A DNA stretch of 64,000 bases from Margaritifera margaritifera. Lineage: Eukaryota; Mollusca; Bivalvia; Unionida; Margaritiferidae. Positions 9,740-20,869 of this stretch are shown piece by piece; position 1 is the first letter of the stretch, and every line of letters starts with the position of its first letter. The stretch covers positions 2,696,001 through 2,760,000 of the forward strand of contig JAQPZY010001581.1 of the NCBI GenBank assembly GCA_029931535.1, in the 5' to 3' direction. The translations under genes were made by a program, and so were the position numbers. The notes beneath the pieces were generated by a model that worked only from the letters and a program-made list of their open reading frames with translations, ran no database searches and had not been told where the DNA came from.

Positions 9740-12270
9740 ATATGAATTAAGATTGTTAGCAGTTTTAAACATGGAACAGATTTCATTTGTATATGTAATG
9801 TTGCTCATGAGATATGTCTTCCATCAGAAAATTAAGAGAGATATGGACAGATGGAGAATACTTTGTCAGCAACAGCAGCATACCAGTTTTGTATTACCCA
9901 GTGTAAATCACACACTCATATGTGAACAGTATAGACTCAGATATATATACCCAAGAACGGACTAATCACATGTCAGCAATGATTTCTGATAAGACCTAAG
10001 TAACTCAATACACCCAAGAGGACACTTGGACCACTGATTGACCATATATGGTAATAAAACCTAAGTAACTCCATACACCCAAGATACTAAGACCACTGAT
10101 TAACCATATTATAGTTCAATTATATGGTAACTTTGGTACATCAGTATCTAAAACATGTAAGGGCTGAATTTTTTGAAATTTAAAGGTTTAACTCAATGAC
10201 ATCAGTACTATCACACTTGAAAATTTCATCAACAAATTTCACAGATATAAAATGAATATGCTAATGAAGTGGGAGGAGTTGAAGGTCTTCTGCAGTAAGG
10301 TCAATTATTACCTGAACATGGTCAACAAAGCTGGAGAGATACAATGCTAAGCAAACTAGCTGTATGTCTATCACCATTTATTTCACAAAATATAACCTTA
10401 TATAGTGTTTACAGATTACAAGGAAATGGAGAATTGATTTACATTGGGTCTGTTGAATCACTGATCATTTCAATACTCTAAATAAAAATACTGTACTGTG
10501 ATTGTCATCATTTCTTATACAGTGTGCACACAATATTATGGCACCTGATTTTACATCCTAGGAAGAATCTATTTGACTGAAATGGTGGTATTTTCCTTTT
10601 CAAAACCAAATATTACTTTCATAAGGGTGCTAATGATATTCTTTTATATATCATGGGTGAGTACTTGGAAGTCAAGCAAGGGTTTGTGATTTTTAAAAAA
10701 TATATCTAAAGGTTTGAGCTATGCTGTATTCAGCAAACCTCGTAGCATTATTTGTGATGATTGGCTTACCAGGGTATTCAATGCTCTGCCATCATATTGT
10801 GCCCAAATTTGTGTATGTGGTACCTTTCTGGGACAAGGTAAATAGACTGTGATAAAAGCCTATATTTCACAATAAATCTGTAACTTACAAAAAGTTTTGT
10901 TTTATTTGTGTATCAAGACTGGAATATGACTAAATATTTACTTTAGACTTGAAAAGATAATCAAACTGGAAACCATCCTTAAATCACAATGTCTGCACTG
11001 TAATATAAACCTGACACCATCTACACTGTAATATAAACCTGACACCATCTGCACTGTAATATAAACCTGACACCATCTACACTGTAATATAACTTTTTTC
11101 TTTTAAACTCTAAATCAAAATTCTAAACAACACAAGTTACAAATCATTCACCAAGGTAACTTTGACAAGATGGATGTGCCAAGGTTTTGACCTTAATATG
11201 AAAACATATGATTTTAGCAAAGCCATTCAAAGCTAAATTTTTAAATACAGCTAAGGAAATGGAACAATTTGCTGGTTCAGTGAAGAAAATCTTTAAAGCA
11301 TTTGAGACTTTGCTGTGAAACTTACACAGTCAAAGTCGGAACATAAAGTATGTTCATCTATTTTTACACACCATAAAATATACTATGCATGTTTTGCAAC
11401 ATTCCAGCAAATTATAAACAATAATTCTTCAAATTTCAACACTTTAAATGTGTTAAACTTGAGATATATCTTTATTATTTGTTTGATTTAATGTAGAGAT
11501 TTTCATTTTTCATCAGATAACATGAGCTATTTTTGTCACAAACAACAAGCTAAACTGAGGCAAGGTGCCTTGCTCATGGGTACATGTACTCAAAACAACC
11601 CATAAGCTATGAGGTTCAACACACCCACTGCAAATTGGACCCTCTACTGACCAAACTATCTCGTTACTCCGTACAAAGAAAATGTATTCAGTTGACTTGT
11701 TAAAAGATCCAAATTAAAATTTTCTTGGCATATATATTGTGTTATATATACATTTGAAGGGTTGAATTTTTGTACCCATCTAACCTTTAATCCATAGACT
11801 GTTTAATGAGTCACTACATTCTTGCAGAACTTGGGCATAATATGCATGAGAACCAGAATCAACACCTTGCTAATACTTCATTCCTTGAGTTTACCCAGTG
11901 TTTTATATGCTCATGCAAGTGCATATTTTGGAAAATGACATTACAGCATTGATAATGCTGGATAACAAGTTCATAGATACTTTTTTTTCACTATTCATGT
12001 ATTTGCACCAAGACATTATAATGACCATGAAGTTATGTTGGGCATAACTTTACACCCATGCTCTACTGTACTGTTTGTCATCCCAAAAGTTTATGTCTAC
12101 ATGTAACTTATAGTCTATGATTTCTATGACTTTAATGAAGCTTTCAAAGGATATGTGAACACTGATATGAATTGTTACTTGAGCTGCCACCAACTATTAC
12201 CAAGCTTATTTCACATTAAAAAAGTATATATTTTTACCTCCTTTGGAATAAGAAATGTACTCTCCTGAGA
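9740..12270. other. Stretch without a supported gene
   Basis: No exon could be supported. It contains a two-copy ~62-bp duplication at about 10000-10115 (sharing 'acctaagtaactc' and 'atacacccaaga') and a 28-bp array near 11 kb. Otherwise it is plain AT-rich DNA. Confidence 0.5.
10996..11093. repeat. Minisatellite, 28-bp unit, 3.5 copies
   Basis: The unit is 'actgtaatataaacctgaca' plus 'ccatctac'. The copies are nearly identical, implying recent expansion. Confidence 0.9.
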
Positions 12271-12274
12271 TTTT

Positions 12275-12602
12275 ACGAATGTCTATTACAGCTCATGCTA
12301 CATGGATAACTAGACAGAATACCTATTACAGCTCATGTTACTTGGATAACTGGACAAAATGTCTATTATAGATGATGCTACATGGATAAATAGACAGTAA
12401 GTCTATTACAGCTCATGTTACATGGATAACTGGAGAGAATGTCCATTACAGCTCATGCTACATGGATAACTAGACAGAATGTCTATTACAGCTCATGCTA
12501 CCTGGATAACTAGACAGAATGTCTATTACAGCTCATGTTACATGGATAACTGGAGAGAATGTCTATTACAGCTCATGCTACATGGATAACTAGACAGGAT
12601 GT
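12275..12602. repeat. Minisatellite, 40-bp unit, 8 copies
   Basis: The unit is 'gtctattacagctcatgcta' plus 'catggataactagacagaat'. Variants at a few positions (tagacag/tggagag/tggacaa) recur between copies. Confidence 0.95.
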
Positions 12603-12716
12603 CACCAACAAAACATGTTCAGTTTGTCCGACTTTAAGTTCAAATTAAATGTGGCAAATTTTGTCAGCATCAAAGGAGTATGGAATAGTAAGCACAGGAC
12701 TAACAAATAACATACC

Positions 12717-12853
12717 CACCGTATATACTCAGCTCTAAGATGAGTCCAACTGCAAACAACATAGACCCTGATATGCCAGCGCATTATGTGATGGCAGATT
12801 TGGGTCTGTGCAGTTTGCAGTTGGGTTCAACTTATACGTTTGTATATATGGTA
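12717..12853. mobile_element. Palindromic foldback element (single hairpin, diverged)
   Basis: Left end 'gtatatactcagctctaaga' and right end 'cgtttgtatatatgg' are imperfectly inverted. The core hairpin 'acatagaccctgatatgcc' / 'ggcagatttgggtctgtgca' surrounds 'agcgcattatgtgat'. The left and right cores come from the two different subtypes ('accctgat' and 'atttgggt'), so this copy may be a deletion product of a double hairpin. Confidence 0.75.
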
Positions 12854-12959
12854 CTTAGCAATGATTTCTACTTTTATTTCCATGTGATCCTCAACATGCT
12901 TCTGAACTGAAGCTACAGTTAGAGTGTGTATTTGTCGGTACATTTTGCACATATAGTCA

Positions 12960-13658
12960 TTTCTCGTATTCTCGCGGGTTCCATAATCTCGTGGTAAATG
13001 ATATTTCCGAAATAAATACAATGGTGCCACACTTTTCTGTTGTTTATCCCAGCAACAAGGAAGTTATCAAAGAGTTTGAACACCAAATATCAAAGAAATG
13101 TTTCGTTTTGTTGTAAGTTGGGAAGAAAAAATGAAAGGATCCAAAAAACAATGTAAATAAAATCCACCAGTATACCCTCCTTCACCACTACACCCCTACC
13201 AAACACAAAAATAGTAAATAATCTTTCCCAGTTAACAGAAAATGGTCGTCTGCTTGTCAATGAATGTTACTAACGTATCAGAATCACATGACAGCTTACC
13301 GCATCATTCGGTCAGGTGAACAAAAGTACGGTAGAAAATAAGGACTATAACTCTATTCAATCTGCACACTTCTTTAAAGCACTAAAACTATGTTACTTTC
13401 ATACTCTGTTGCTTTTATTTTTAAAATAAAAATAGTTACATTTCATTATTATCGCATAGTACATATGTTTTCATAACTGATAAAATGAAAATATTGCATA
13501 ATTATGAAATTTGTCTATATTTTTAAGCATCAAACTAACAATGGTAAAAAAATTTAACAGTATGATCAAAATTGACTTTAAAAACATTAAACATTCAACA
13601 ATCGAAGTTATACTCAACTGACCGCCCTCCACTAGCCACCCACCCTAACAAATAATAT

Positions 13659-13724
<66 letters not shown>

Positions 13725-14048
13725 GACTTGAGTATTGTGGATACTTTTTTTTTACCTTTCATTCGTGTTATTACCCTTCTTGGCCATCATAGCAACAAAT
13801 ACTCATTTACCGTGACATTATGGTAACCTCCCTTTAAAAATGATGGCTGTCACCTGGCCTGTTGATGAGCAGAAAATGAACTCTAAGATTTTACGGCACT
13901 AAGAATATATTTGTGCCAAATTGGAAACAGATGTTAAAGAATAAAACAACAACAGAATTATGGTCAGGTAAGTCTTTTTAAATAATCTATAACAGTTCAA
14001 TTCGTTAGTACCGCGAGATTACGGAACGCCGGTATATGTGAGATGAAA
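12960..14048. mobile_element. Putative TIR-bounded non-autonomous element
   Basis: The left end at about 12960-12996 ('ctcgcgggttccataatctc' then 'gtggtaa') and the right end at about 14008-14045 ('ttagtaccgcgagattacgg' then 'aacgccggtatatg') are imperfect inverted repeats about 35 bp long. The 1.0-kb interior holds a 66-bp (AT)n run at 13656-13722 and no coding sequence. Classification is uncertain. Confidence 0.45.
13656..13722. repeat. (AT)n microsatellite
   Basis: An uninterrupted dinucleotide run of about 33 repeats. Confidence 0.98.
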
Positions 14049-14049
14049 A

Positions 14050-15216
14050 TGGCTAAAACATACAGTATGTTGTATGTGTCCCTGGCAAAGATATTTAAGC
14101 ATATGGGAAACAATCAGATTCTAGCTAGCACAATATATACGGATATTATGAGGATTTAGTGCCCGATGGCATTATTGCCACACGTCTCACAACATTATTT
14201 TTATATATCCAAAACCATTTTACATTTCTAAACATGTCAGATGCCCATTTTCTCTCTTTTCTTTGTTGCATGTTCTTTGTGATGATATGGTTGTTGTGCT
14301 GACACTCACACTGAAATGCTAGTTTGCAAATATTAATAGTATATTATTAGTAATTAATTTTTTAATTAGAAATACTAAATCAATAATATCATATCAGCAA
14401 TAATGTAATGAATTTAGCCCATAATCAAACAACTTCTTCAATCCACAATGCAATCAGTTTTAATCAAAAATGTCAAAGCGTTTATGCACATAGGATCCCA
14501 AGGGCAGGGGACACTGTGTCCCCCACCCTCCAAATTTGGGGGACACAACATTTTGGAGTTACAAAGAAAATAATAGTACATCATGCACTAATAGTGATAT
14601 AAAAATGAGATAAATCTTATTTGCTCTGACAGTTTTGCCACCTTAACTTTGTGGTCTGCACTGTACAAATCATATTTTCGATTGAGGATGGGTTTTTTTC
14701 CATTGGTTTAATTTCATATGGTTTAATTGGGTAAGGAAACCATCGCATTATTGGTTAAATTTTATTACATTATCGGTTACACAAGGTCGTAGATTGTCGG
14801 TACTATATTATGAATTGCATAACTTAATAATCGATTATAATATTATATGTTTAAGTATACACTATAGCCCATAGTGTTTTTGCGGCAATCCTCATGCATT
14901 CATGTACGCGTGTGAGCCATTATCTAGACAGTTTATCGTGAAATGGGAAAAACTTGTGTGCTCCAGCATCTTGAAAAAGGCAAGGTTCTGGTACATTAGT
15001 ACCGCTTTGGCTGAGTTTTGACTGTCTTGAATATATTGTCCATAAAAGATCATATCTGGAGAGATGAAGTAGCGCAAAAAGCATCAATAAAATTTATAAT
15101 GCAATTATATTGCCTGCCCTAAATCAGTTTTCCAGAAAAGAGTGTGACTTTAGAGATAAAGTATACGTGACCATGTGACACAGCATCAAATACAATTTTA
15201 TAAGATTGCATTAACT
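14050..15216. other. 3' flank and probable 3' UTR of the LAMP-like gene
   Basis: No exon is visible apart from the downstream side of the minus-strand LAMP-like stop codon at 15217. A minus-strand AATAAA (plus-strand tttatt at 14761-14766), about 450 nt past the stop, is a candidate polyadenylation signal. A short palindromic 'tttgggggacacaaca' / 'gacactgtgtccccca' motif lies at about 14508-14552. Confidence 0.4.
14761..14766 (-). terminator. Candidate polyadenylation signal, LAMP-like gene
   Basis: AATAAA on the minus strand about 450 nt downstream of the LAMP-like stop codon. In AT-rich DNA such a hexamer is frequent by chance, so the assignment is tentative. Confidence 0.3.
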
Positions 15217-15386
15217 TCAGTCCATGTTTACGTAACCAAATCCCTCAAACTTTTTCCTGATTAAATATCCAAGAATAACCAGTAAGACGACAACGGCCAG
15301 ACATATGGCTACAATAAGTGGTATAAAAACTTCTTCTTTTGGTCCCGAGATAGTGCCCGTGTCCTTGTCCTCTATGCACGTGCTTC
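15217..15386 (-). CDS. LAMP1-like: LAMP-like glycoprotein, terminal exon (TM helix and cytosolic tail)
   Basis: The last coding exon of a lysosome-associated membrane glycoprotein family gene. The acceptor is 'tattacag' at 15387-15390. The exon enters in phase 1 (its first two bases complete a Gly codon) and runs 55 codons to a TGA at 15217-15219. It encodes 'STCIEDKDTGTISGPKEEV', in which the Cys is the fourth luminal cysteine. A hydrophobic helix 'FIPLIVAICLAVVVLLVILG' follows, then the tail 'YLIRKKFEGFGYVNMD'. LAMP tails end with a Gly-Tyr-x-x-hydrophobic signal read by AP complexes for lysosomal delivery. Here the signal is GYVNM followed by one extra Asp, where the canonical tail ends at the hydrophobic residue. 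Family assignment rests on the whole five-exon protein. Confidence 0.85.
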
Positions 15387-15659
15387 CTGTAATAAAACAA
15401 TACAATCTTTCAGCTTCTGAGACTGAGTTAGGTGTATTTCGAAGTTATTAAGCAGTCATGGATGAGACTTCACAAATAATAATATTTTTTTCGAACAATG
15501 AGTTTGTAATATCCTATTACCACGCTACAAAAATATGGCTGTGATTGTCAGATGATTTTGACCCAGAAGGTGTCGGACGCAGTAGTTAGCAAATCCATGT
15601 CTGGAAAAATGACGTATATTGCATTTTGTTAGGATGACGCGTAAAGTCTATTTGTTATA

Positions 15660-16385
15660 TGCATTATCCGCAGCATCATTAATGTCCGCGGACCATTAGA
15701 CGGTTTGGAAATTAAAACTGGCCCTTTTTTTCGAAATAGCATCATAGTTTATAGTAGTTGACGAACTCGTGAAACAAATTAACAATACAAAATAAATATG
15801 TTTGCGACATCAAGTAATTCGTGTACATGTTTCGACTGTCCCGTGGTGTCCACAGATATTAAACAGATGCAGAAATTAAATAAATATATGAAAAAGAATG
15901 ATGGGACAAAAGTTACATGAAAACGACATGAAATAGTGTACGGACATTAAGTAAATCGCGGACATTACGACGGTTTTCTATCGCCCTTTATGTTCACAAA
16001 GATTATTGAAAGATTATTGCGGATAATGCATATAACACAATAAATAACTATTAATAAGTTAATAAATTAAATACTCGTATTTAGAAATTTGGTGATTCGC
16101 GGGCATTTGGGCCCTTTTTTTACCACTCCTTATTGTCCGCGAAGATTAAGGAAGATGTATAAAATAAATATATCTGATAAATGAATAGAAAAAGAACGGA
16201 TTGAAATGTTATCAGGACATCAATTAGCGGAAATTGAAGCCTCTTTCACTGCTTTTTATTGTCTGCGGACATTAAGGACGACGCGGGCAATGAATAGATA
16301 AATGAATGGAGAAAGAAAGGAGAAGACATGAAATGATATAAATGATTCGTGGACATACAAGAAATATTTCGGCGGATATTTCATT
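15660..16385. repeat. Degenerate ~150-160-bp tandem repeat with palindromic 'gtccgcggac' core
   Basis: Several diverged copies share a 'ttaatgtccgcggacattaa'-like palindrome, a 'gaaaaagaa...gga' segment, 'gacatgaaatagtgtacgg' and 'cgcggacattacgac', followed by 'gccctttt'. Examples of the core are at about 15678, 15941-15967, 16134 and 16260-16276. Related motifs reappear at 17955-18250. It lies in the last LAMP-like intron, just upstream (in gene orientation) of the terminal exon. Confidence 0.55.
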
Positions 16386-16389
16386 ATTA

Positions 16390-17950
16390 TTTTTTGTATG
16401 CATGAATGTTCTAATCCAGGTTACCTCCAAATTATAATATCATTAATAATGGAATAACCACAAAAAGTAATGAAGTTTAATATATATAGACCTTTTCCCT
16501 TTATAGATTAACGAGATGGAATAAATCAAGTTTGAATTGTTTTTAAAAAGCTACCTTTTTCTTTGCTAAGTTCGAAAATCGATATCAGAATTACAGCTTG
16601 ACTAAAAGAAAAGCATAAAAGCACTAATTAATTTATGTGTCGGAAAAGTACTTTTACAATATAAAGAATTCAACTTTAGGATTTTCCGCAATAGTTCATT
16701 TATCGATATTCATTCAGCTGACTATGACAACGTCTCTAATAAGGGAAACCACTCCAACGTGCGGGATGTACGATTTATTGTCGAGCGTCATTGATAGTGA
16801 TGATAAATGCTATTCTTGTTACAAAGAGATCGACACATTAAAACACTGCATACTGCATATTTGGAAATATATTTTTGATATATATTTGTTGGAATTTTAA
16901 TTAAGAAGATAATTTAGTTTATTGCAAAGTAATATTGTTCAAATGAATCAATTACAGTTTCATGTGACAAGTGTCGTCAACCTTGTCTTCTGTGAGGTGA
17001 GAAACATCTGTACAGGATCTAACATAAGAGATACATTTCTCATGATTTAAAATACACATTAAGATCATATTTGTTATTTAAATATTTGAGTCTTATAGGA
17101 ACAGAGAAAATGTAATTGGATTCGACGTCACTGAAAGGAATCATACACAGGGGGAACCCCAGTCTCAAAAATAGTTCTATGGATTTTGTGTAAAGTAAAA
17201 AAAAAACGGAAAAAGAAGCATCTATAGAGGAGCCCTTCTATTTTTTTTTTCTTCAGAATATGACACCGAAAGTATATTTAAATTAGCATATGCCGACCGA
17301 AACCTCCCTCCCTCTCCCCTCCCCCCCCCCCCCCATCAGATTCTCAGACTGATACAATGTACAGTGGAGGGAAGTAGTGGCATGTTTTCTTATCAACTTT
17401 ACGTTTTGCGCCTATACTAACACTGCTGGTACGAAAACGCTTTCCGATTAATGTAGGCAATTTACCCCAAAAATAATCCAAATGAGATGTACTTTCTACC
17501 TTGTTTTATCAAGCGTAATAATAATAATAATAATCTACATCATCATCATCATCATCATCATTATCATCATCATCAGCAGCATGTTTTAAATCTGTTGCAA
17601 GAACATTAAATTATAAATAATAAGAGCATTTGTCCAAGGTTTTCATAATTGTATTTAAATGTACTTCTCCGACCCCTATGAAATAATTTCAAGCCTAATA
17701 ATGATGAGTAAACACTTATGCTGCCACTGGTTTCAAGAAAGAAAGTCACAAATTTATTTATTTATTTATGTTTTTCTATTTATTTCTTCATCTCCCTTGA
17801 TATTCTTAGACAGTAGGGAGTTGTCCAAAAATGTCTTAATGTAGACGCGATGTACTTTCGTATCACTTTTGTCCCTCATTTTTCTCCTTTTTTTTTTTTT
17901 TTTTTTGTGTCATTTTGATTTTTTTAAATTTGTTTATTTATTTATTTTTT
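16390..17950. other. Intronic stretch without a gene
   Basis: Within the last LAMP-like intron. It has a C-run at 17319-17333, (AAT)n/(CAT)n microsatellites at 17515-17577 and long T-runs near 17890. Open frames here are short and have no recognisable content. Confidence 0.5.
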
Positions 17951-17954
17951 TTAT

Positions 17955-18250
17955 TTACCGCATCTTCCTTAATGTCCGCAGGCCTATTTATTTATTTGTT
18001 TATTTACTTATTTTTTTTTATAGTTTATTTGTTTCATGAGTTCATCAATAAATATAAAAACTGTTATGTTATTTGTCAATAAAGGCTATTTTTAATTTCT
18101 GAAACATTGAACGAATATTCCATTATTTTAAGATATCATTTGAGTCGATCCCTTGTTAAGTCTGCAGACATAATGACATTTGCAGACATTTAGGCCTCTT
18201 TCAATCGTTCCATAATGTCCGTACTGCGGACGATAAGACATCATACACTT
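17955..18250. repeat. Dispersed relatives of the 'gtccgcggac' repeat
   Basis: 'ccttaatgtccgcagg', 'gtctgcagacataatgac' and 'cataatgtccgtactgcgg' repeat the core of the 15.66-16.38 kb array in diverged form and in both orientations. Confidence 0.4.
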
Positions 18251-18264
18251 ATTCACTAGTGTGC

Positions 18265-18450
18265 AACGCATTCCCAAATAAAAACAGTGTAGACCCAGAT
18301 AATACGCCGTCAGATCAGACTTTACACTACTCGCTTGAAAGCATATGTAGAACAAACGGCGTCAACTCGGGTCTAGCGGCGTATAATGTGACGGCAGATC
18401 AGAGTTAAGGCTGTTCGCAGTTGGGATCGCGTTATACACGAGAGAGTAAG
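18265..18450. mobile_element. Diverged palindromic foldback element
   Basis: Hallmarks of the family remain: 'gtgtagacccagata', 'cgccgtcagatcaga', 'gtataatgtgacggcagatc', 'ttcgcagttggg' and the end 'gttatacacgagagag'. The pairing is eroded, so this is an older copy. Confidence 0.6.
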
Positions 18451-18717
18451 GTTGCGTTTCATTGATTCATGTTCATGATATATGGAGATGTATATTTATA
18501 TTACATTAGACATTTACGTGAATGTACACAACACAATTAGTTAAGCTCTGAAGAAACGAGCTTAGCTGTAGACCAATAAATTAATTTCTTTCTAATTAGA
18601 TTGTCTAGGCGTTGAGTGACAGAAATACATATAATGAGAGGAGAGAAACTCCGTTTCAAAGACTGAATTTACCCCTTATAGTGCAAATCAAGCTAAATTC
18701 AAACCTTGGACTCCTTT

Positions 18718-18779
18718 AAGTATGTATGTATGTATGTATGTATGTATGTATGTATGTATGTATGTATGTATGTATGTAC
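18718..18779. repeat. (TATG)n microsatellite
   Basis: About fifteen copies of the tetranucleotide, immediately before a tRNA-like SINE head. Confidence 0.97.
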
Positions 18780-18784
18780 AATTA

Positions 18785-18852
18785 TCGACCAGTGGCTTTG
18801 TAAAACAAAGACTCTGCACCTCTACAGTCCTGGGTCCGAATCCCCCTTCACT
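18785..18852 (+). mobile_element. Degenerate tRNA-derived SINE head
   Basis: 'gaccagtggctttgtaaaac' resembles a decayed A box. 'cctgggtccgaatccc', 43 nt later, matches a B box (consensus GGTTCGANNCC) with one or two changes. Spacing is as in a tRNA. No clear tail or target duplication is visible. Confidence 0.4.
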
Positions 18853-19639
18853 TCCATGGAAGACACATTAAAATCAGTGGTAGCACCCATAAAGTCTTTA
18901 ATTGTTATAACCTCTAGTTCTTCTGTTTCCTCTGACTCAATGACCGACTCGCGCAACATCGGGTCACCGACAGAATTTAGTAGAAGTTGTTATAAATTGT
19001 TGAAAATAAATAAATAAAAGTTTAAATTAAATTATTGCCTTGTTAAGTTAAACACGCGACTTGAAAATGTGAAAGTTCTCCAAAGCCAAGATGTGGTCAA
19101 AACGGCTAAGCTGATCCATTACGTTAAGCGGTTCAGAATACAAGACTGCCCCAGTTTTAGACGCTAGTCCATCTTCGATTAGCGGTACAGCGTAGTAACA
19201 TACGGTATTGGAAGGATTATGCAGTGTAGTGTTCTGAGGAAAACAAATTCCATTACAAGTTTATTATAAGCGCCATTAATTCCAATACTAAGAACTGATT
19301 ACACTGTCGGTTTCTGATTATTTGTCTGATCAAACCAAGACATGTGTAACCTTGCCTGCCTGATTTTGATATTACGAGTTAATGAAGAAAAATACTGAAA
19401 CGTGTTGTATTAAATTGATAATTTCCATGGCAGTCGCTTAAAAAACAAACAATGCACACAGATGCTAGGAATGGTAAAAAAGAAACATGTCAGGAATGGA
19501 TTCTTTATTTATGTTTTCTCTTGGTCAATCTTTCATTTGTTGATAGAAAGAAAACTTTCGTTTTCTAATAAATTACGCATTAAATCAAGAAACTCTGCTA
19601 AGCTCTATTTAATTTAGTTAACAGTACGTTATACCATTA

Positions 19640-20392
19640 TGTTGAATGTAGGCCGATAAATCGGCCCTCAAACCTGTACTGATATTGATTGACTGATTGG
19701 GGGATGATCACGCCTATTCTTTAAAATGTGCAATGTCCTGCAGACACTTTTGTCGGCACACACCGGAGTGCATTTTAGACACTTACCGGTATTTCTCGCT
19801 GCTCTTGAGTTATGGTCGGTTGAAGGGTCCTTTCAAACCTCTTCATGTTTTCTATCACTGTTCACATAATACTTCCGAGAAATAGATTTAGTTGTGGTTT
19901 AATTTTCAATATATTTGTCACTGCAAAATGTAAAAAAAAAAAAAAAAAAAAATTCTACTCCTTAATTTTCTCCGTCGTCACCATACTCACGAACTAATCC
20001 GGAAGATCCGGTATTTACATCACTTTGAGCGCAGCAACTCGGGATTTTAAGACAAGAGCCTATTACAAGTTTGTCGCCCAACACAGCCATATAATTGGAA
20101 TTGTCTGCAGTAGGTACGGTTGTGTTATTCCACGTGCATTTACAACTTGTAAAAATAGGATTTAATTCGGAAATATTCTGTACATATTGCCGAAAGGACC
20201 CTTCAGCCGACCGTAACTCAAGAGCAGCGAGAAATACCGATAAGTCTCTAAAATGTACACCGCTGTGTGCGGACAAAAGTGTCTGCAGGACATTGCATAT
20301 TTTAAAGAAAAGGTGCGATCATCCCCCAAACCGTCATTTAATATCGATACAGGTTTGTGGGAGGGGGCTGATTTATCGGCCTACGTTGAATG
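19640..20392. mobile_element. Inverted-repeat unit (arms ~195 bp, spacer ~350 bp)
   Basis: The segment at about 19643-19840 is repeated in inverse orientation at about 20190-20392. Shared landmarks are 'taggccgataaatcggcc' / 'gctgatttatcggccta', 'gggggatgatc', 'ctgcagacacttttgtcgg' and 'ctcgctgctcttgagttatg'. The arms differ at scattered positions. The spacer holds an A-run (19930-19951) and a cysteine-rich minus-strand ORF. It lies inside the last LAMP-like intron, about 60 bp from an exon. It could be a foldback transposon or a local inverted duplication. Confidence 0.6.
19962..20276 (-). CDS. Cysteine-rich ORF of unknown function, possibly not a gene
   Basis: A 104-codon ATG-to-TAA frame on the minus strand. 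The first ~30 residues fall inside the inverted-repeat arm. The rest ('NPIFTSCKCTWNNTTVPTAD', 'GDKLVIGSCLKIPSCCAQSD', ending 'REYGDDGEN') is unique, has five Cys and an NNT sequon, and is less AT-biased than the surroundings. There is no signal peptide and no family is recognised. It could be an exon of a captured gene fragment or chance. It sits on the same strand as the LAMP-like exons but is not needed to join them in frame. Confidence 0.25.
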   Translation of the reverse strand: MSAHSGVHFRDLSVFLAALELRSAEGSFRQYVQNISELNPIFTSCKCTWNNTTVPTADNSNYMAVLGDKLVIGSCLKIPSCCAQSDVNTGSSGLVREYGDDGEN

Positions 20393-20430
20393 CAAAGCAT
20401 CACACTTGTTTCATTAAGAGTTCTTGGAGA

Positions 20431-20448
20431 GAGAGAGAGAGAGAGAGA
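20431..20448. repeat. (GA)n microsatellite at a splice donor
   Basis: The GA run on the plus strand is a CT run on the minus strand and begins within the 5' splice site of the adjacent LAMP-like exon, so the intron starts GTCTCTCTCTCT. Confidence 0.9.
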
Positions 20449-20449
20449 C

Positions 20450-20623
20450 CTCCTTTGAACTTGTCCATCGCTGAGAAGGGTTGAAGCCTCATATGGGAGA
20501 AGATGACAGTGGTGTAAGAATTCGGAGACTTGAGTCGGATTTTCTTTTTGGATTGGCACTCATAGGAATTGTTGTATGGTGTCTCAAACATACGGACATC
20601 ACCCTTACCAAGTTCTACTCGCT
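20450..20623 (-). CDS. LAMP1-like: LAMP-like glycoprotein, luminal-domain exon (second disulfide)
   Basis: A 174-nt minus-strand exon with acceptor 'ctgtttcag' at 20624 and a donor after 20450 (GGAG|GTCTCT). It enters in phase 1 and leaves in phase 1. The peptide contains 'VELGKGDVRMFETPYNNSYE', 'CQSKKKIRLKSPNSYTTVIF' and 'SHMRLQPFSAMDKFKGG'. This is the typical second half of a LAMP luminal domain: a Ser-Tyr-x-Cys segment, then beta strands, then 'QPF/QAF...F..G' before the last Cys. It carries the third Cys and an NNS sequon. The donor departs from consensus after GT because a CT microsatellite starts there. It joins in frame with both neighbouring exons. Confidence 0.85.
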
Positions 20624-20789
20624 CTGAAACAGAAAAAATACACTGACGTCGTATTTAAGTGTCTATTGAATAAATCTTTAAGCTGTCAGACAACACGTGG
20701 ATGGGTTGTCCTTGCATAGAAATATGCGGATCAAGGTCCGCTTAGATCGCAGTCTACGGTATGTACCTTTATATAACGCCACCAAACGT

Positions 20790-20862
20790 GAACAACTGAG
20801 ACCCAGATCTGCCGTCACTTAATGCGCCGGCAGATCAGGATCGTCACTATTCACTTAAATCA
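20790..20862. mobile_element. Fragment of palindromic foldback element
   Basis: 'gacccagatctgccgtcact' followed by 'taatgcgccggcagatca' is the core hairpin. The outer arms are largely missing. Confidence 0.6.
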
Positions 20863-20869
20863 TTCTTAA

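Noticed and set aside
9363..9786. Repetitive frames on both strands over the 42-bp array
   Set aside because: The unit length is a multiple of three, so frames stay open by chance on both strands; no protein family fits.
18706..19017. 103-codon plus-strand frame starting in the TATG repeat
   Set aside because: The first third is a microsatellite and the next part is the tRNA-like SINE head; the rest has no recognisable content.
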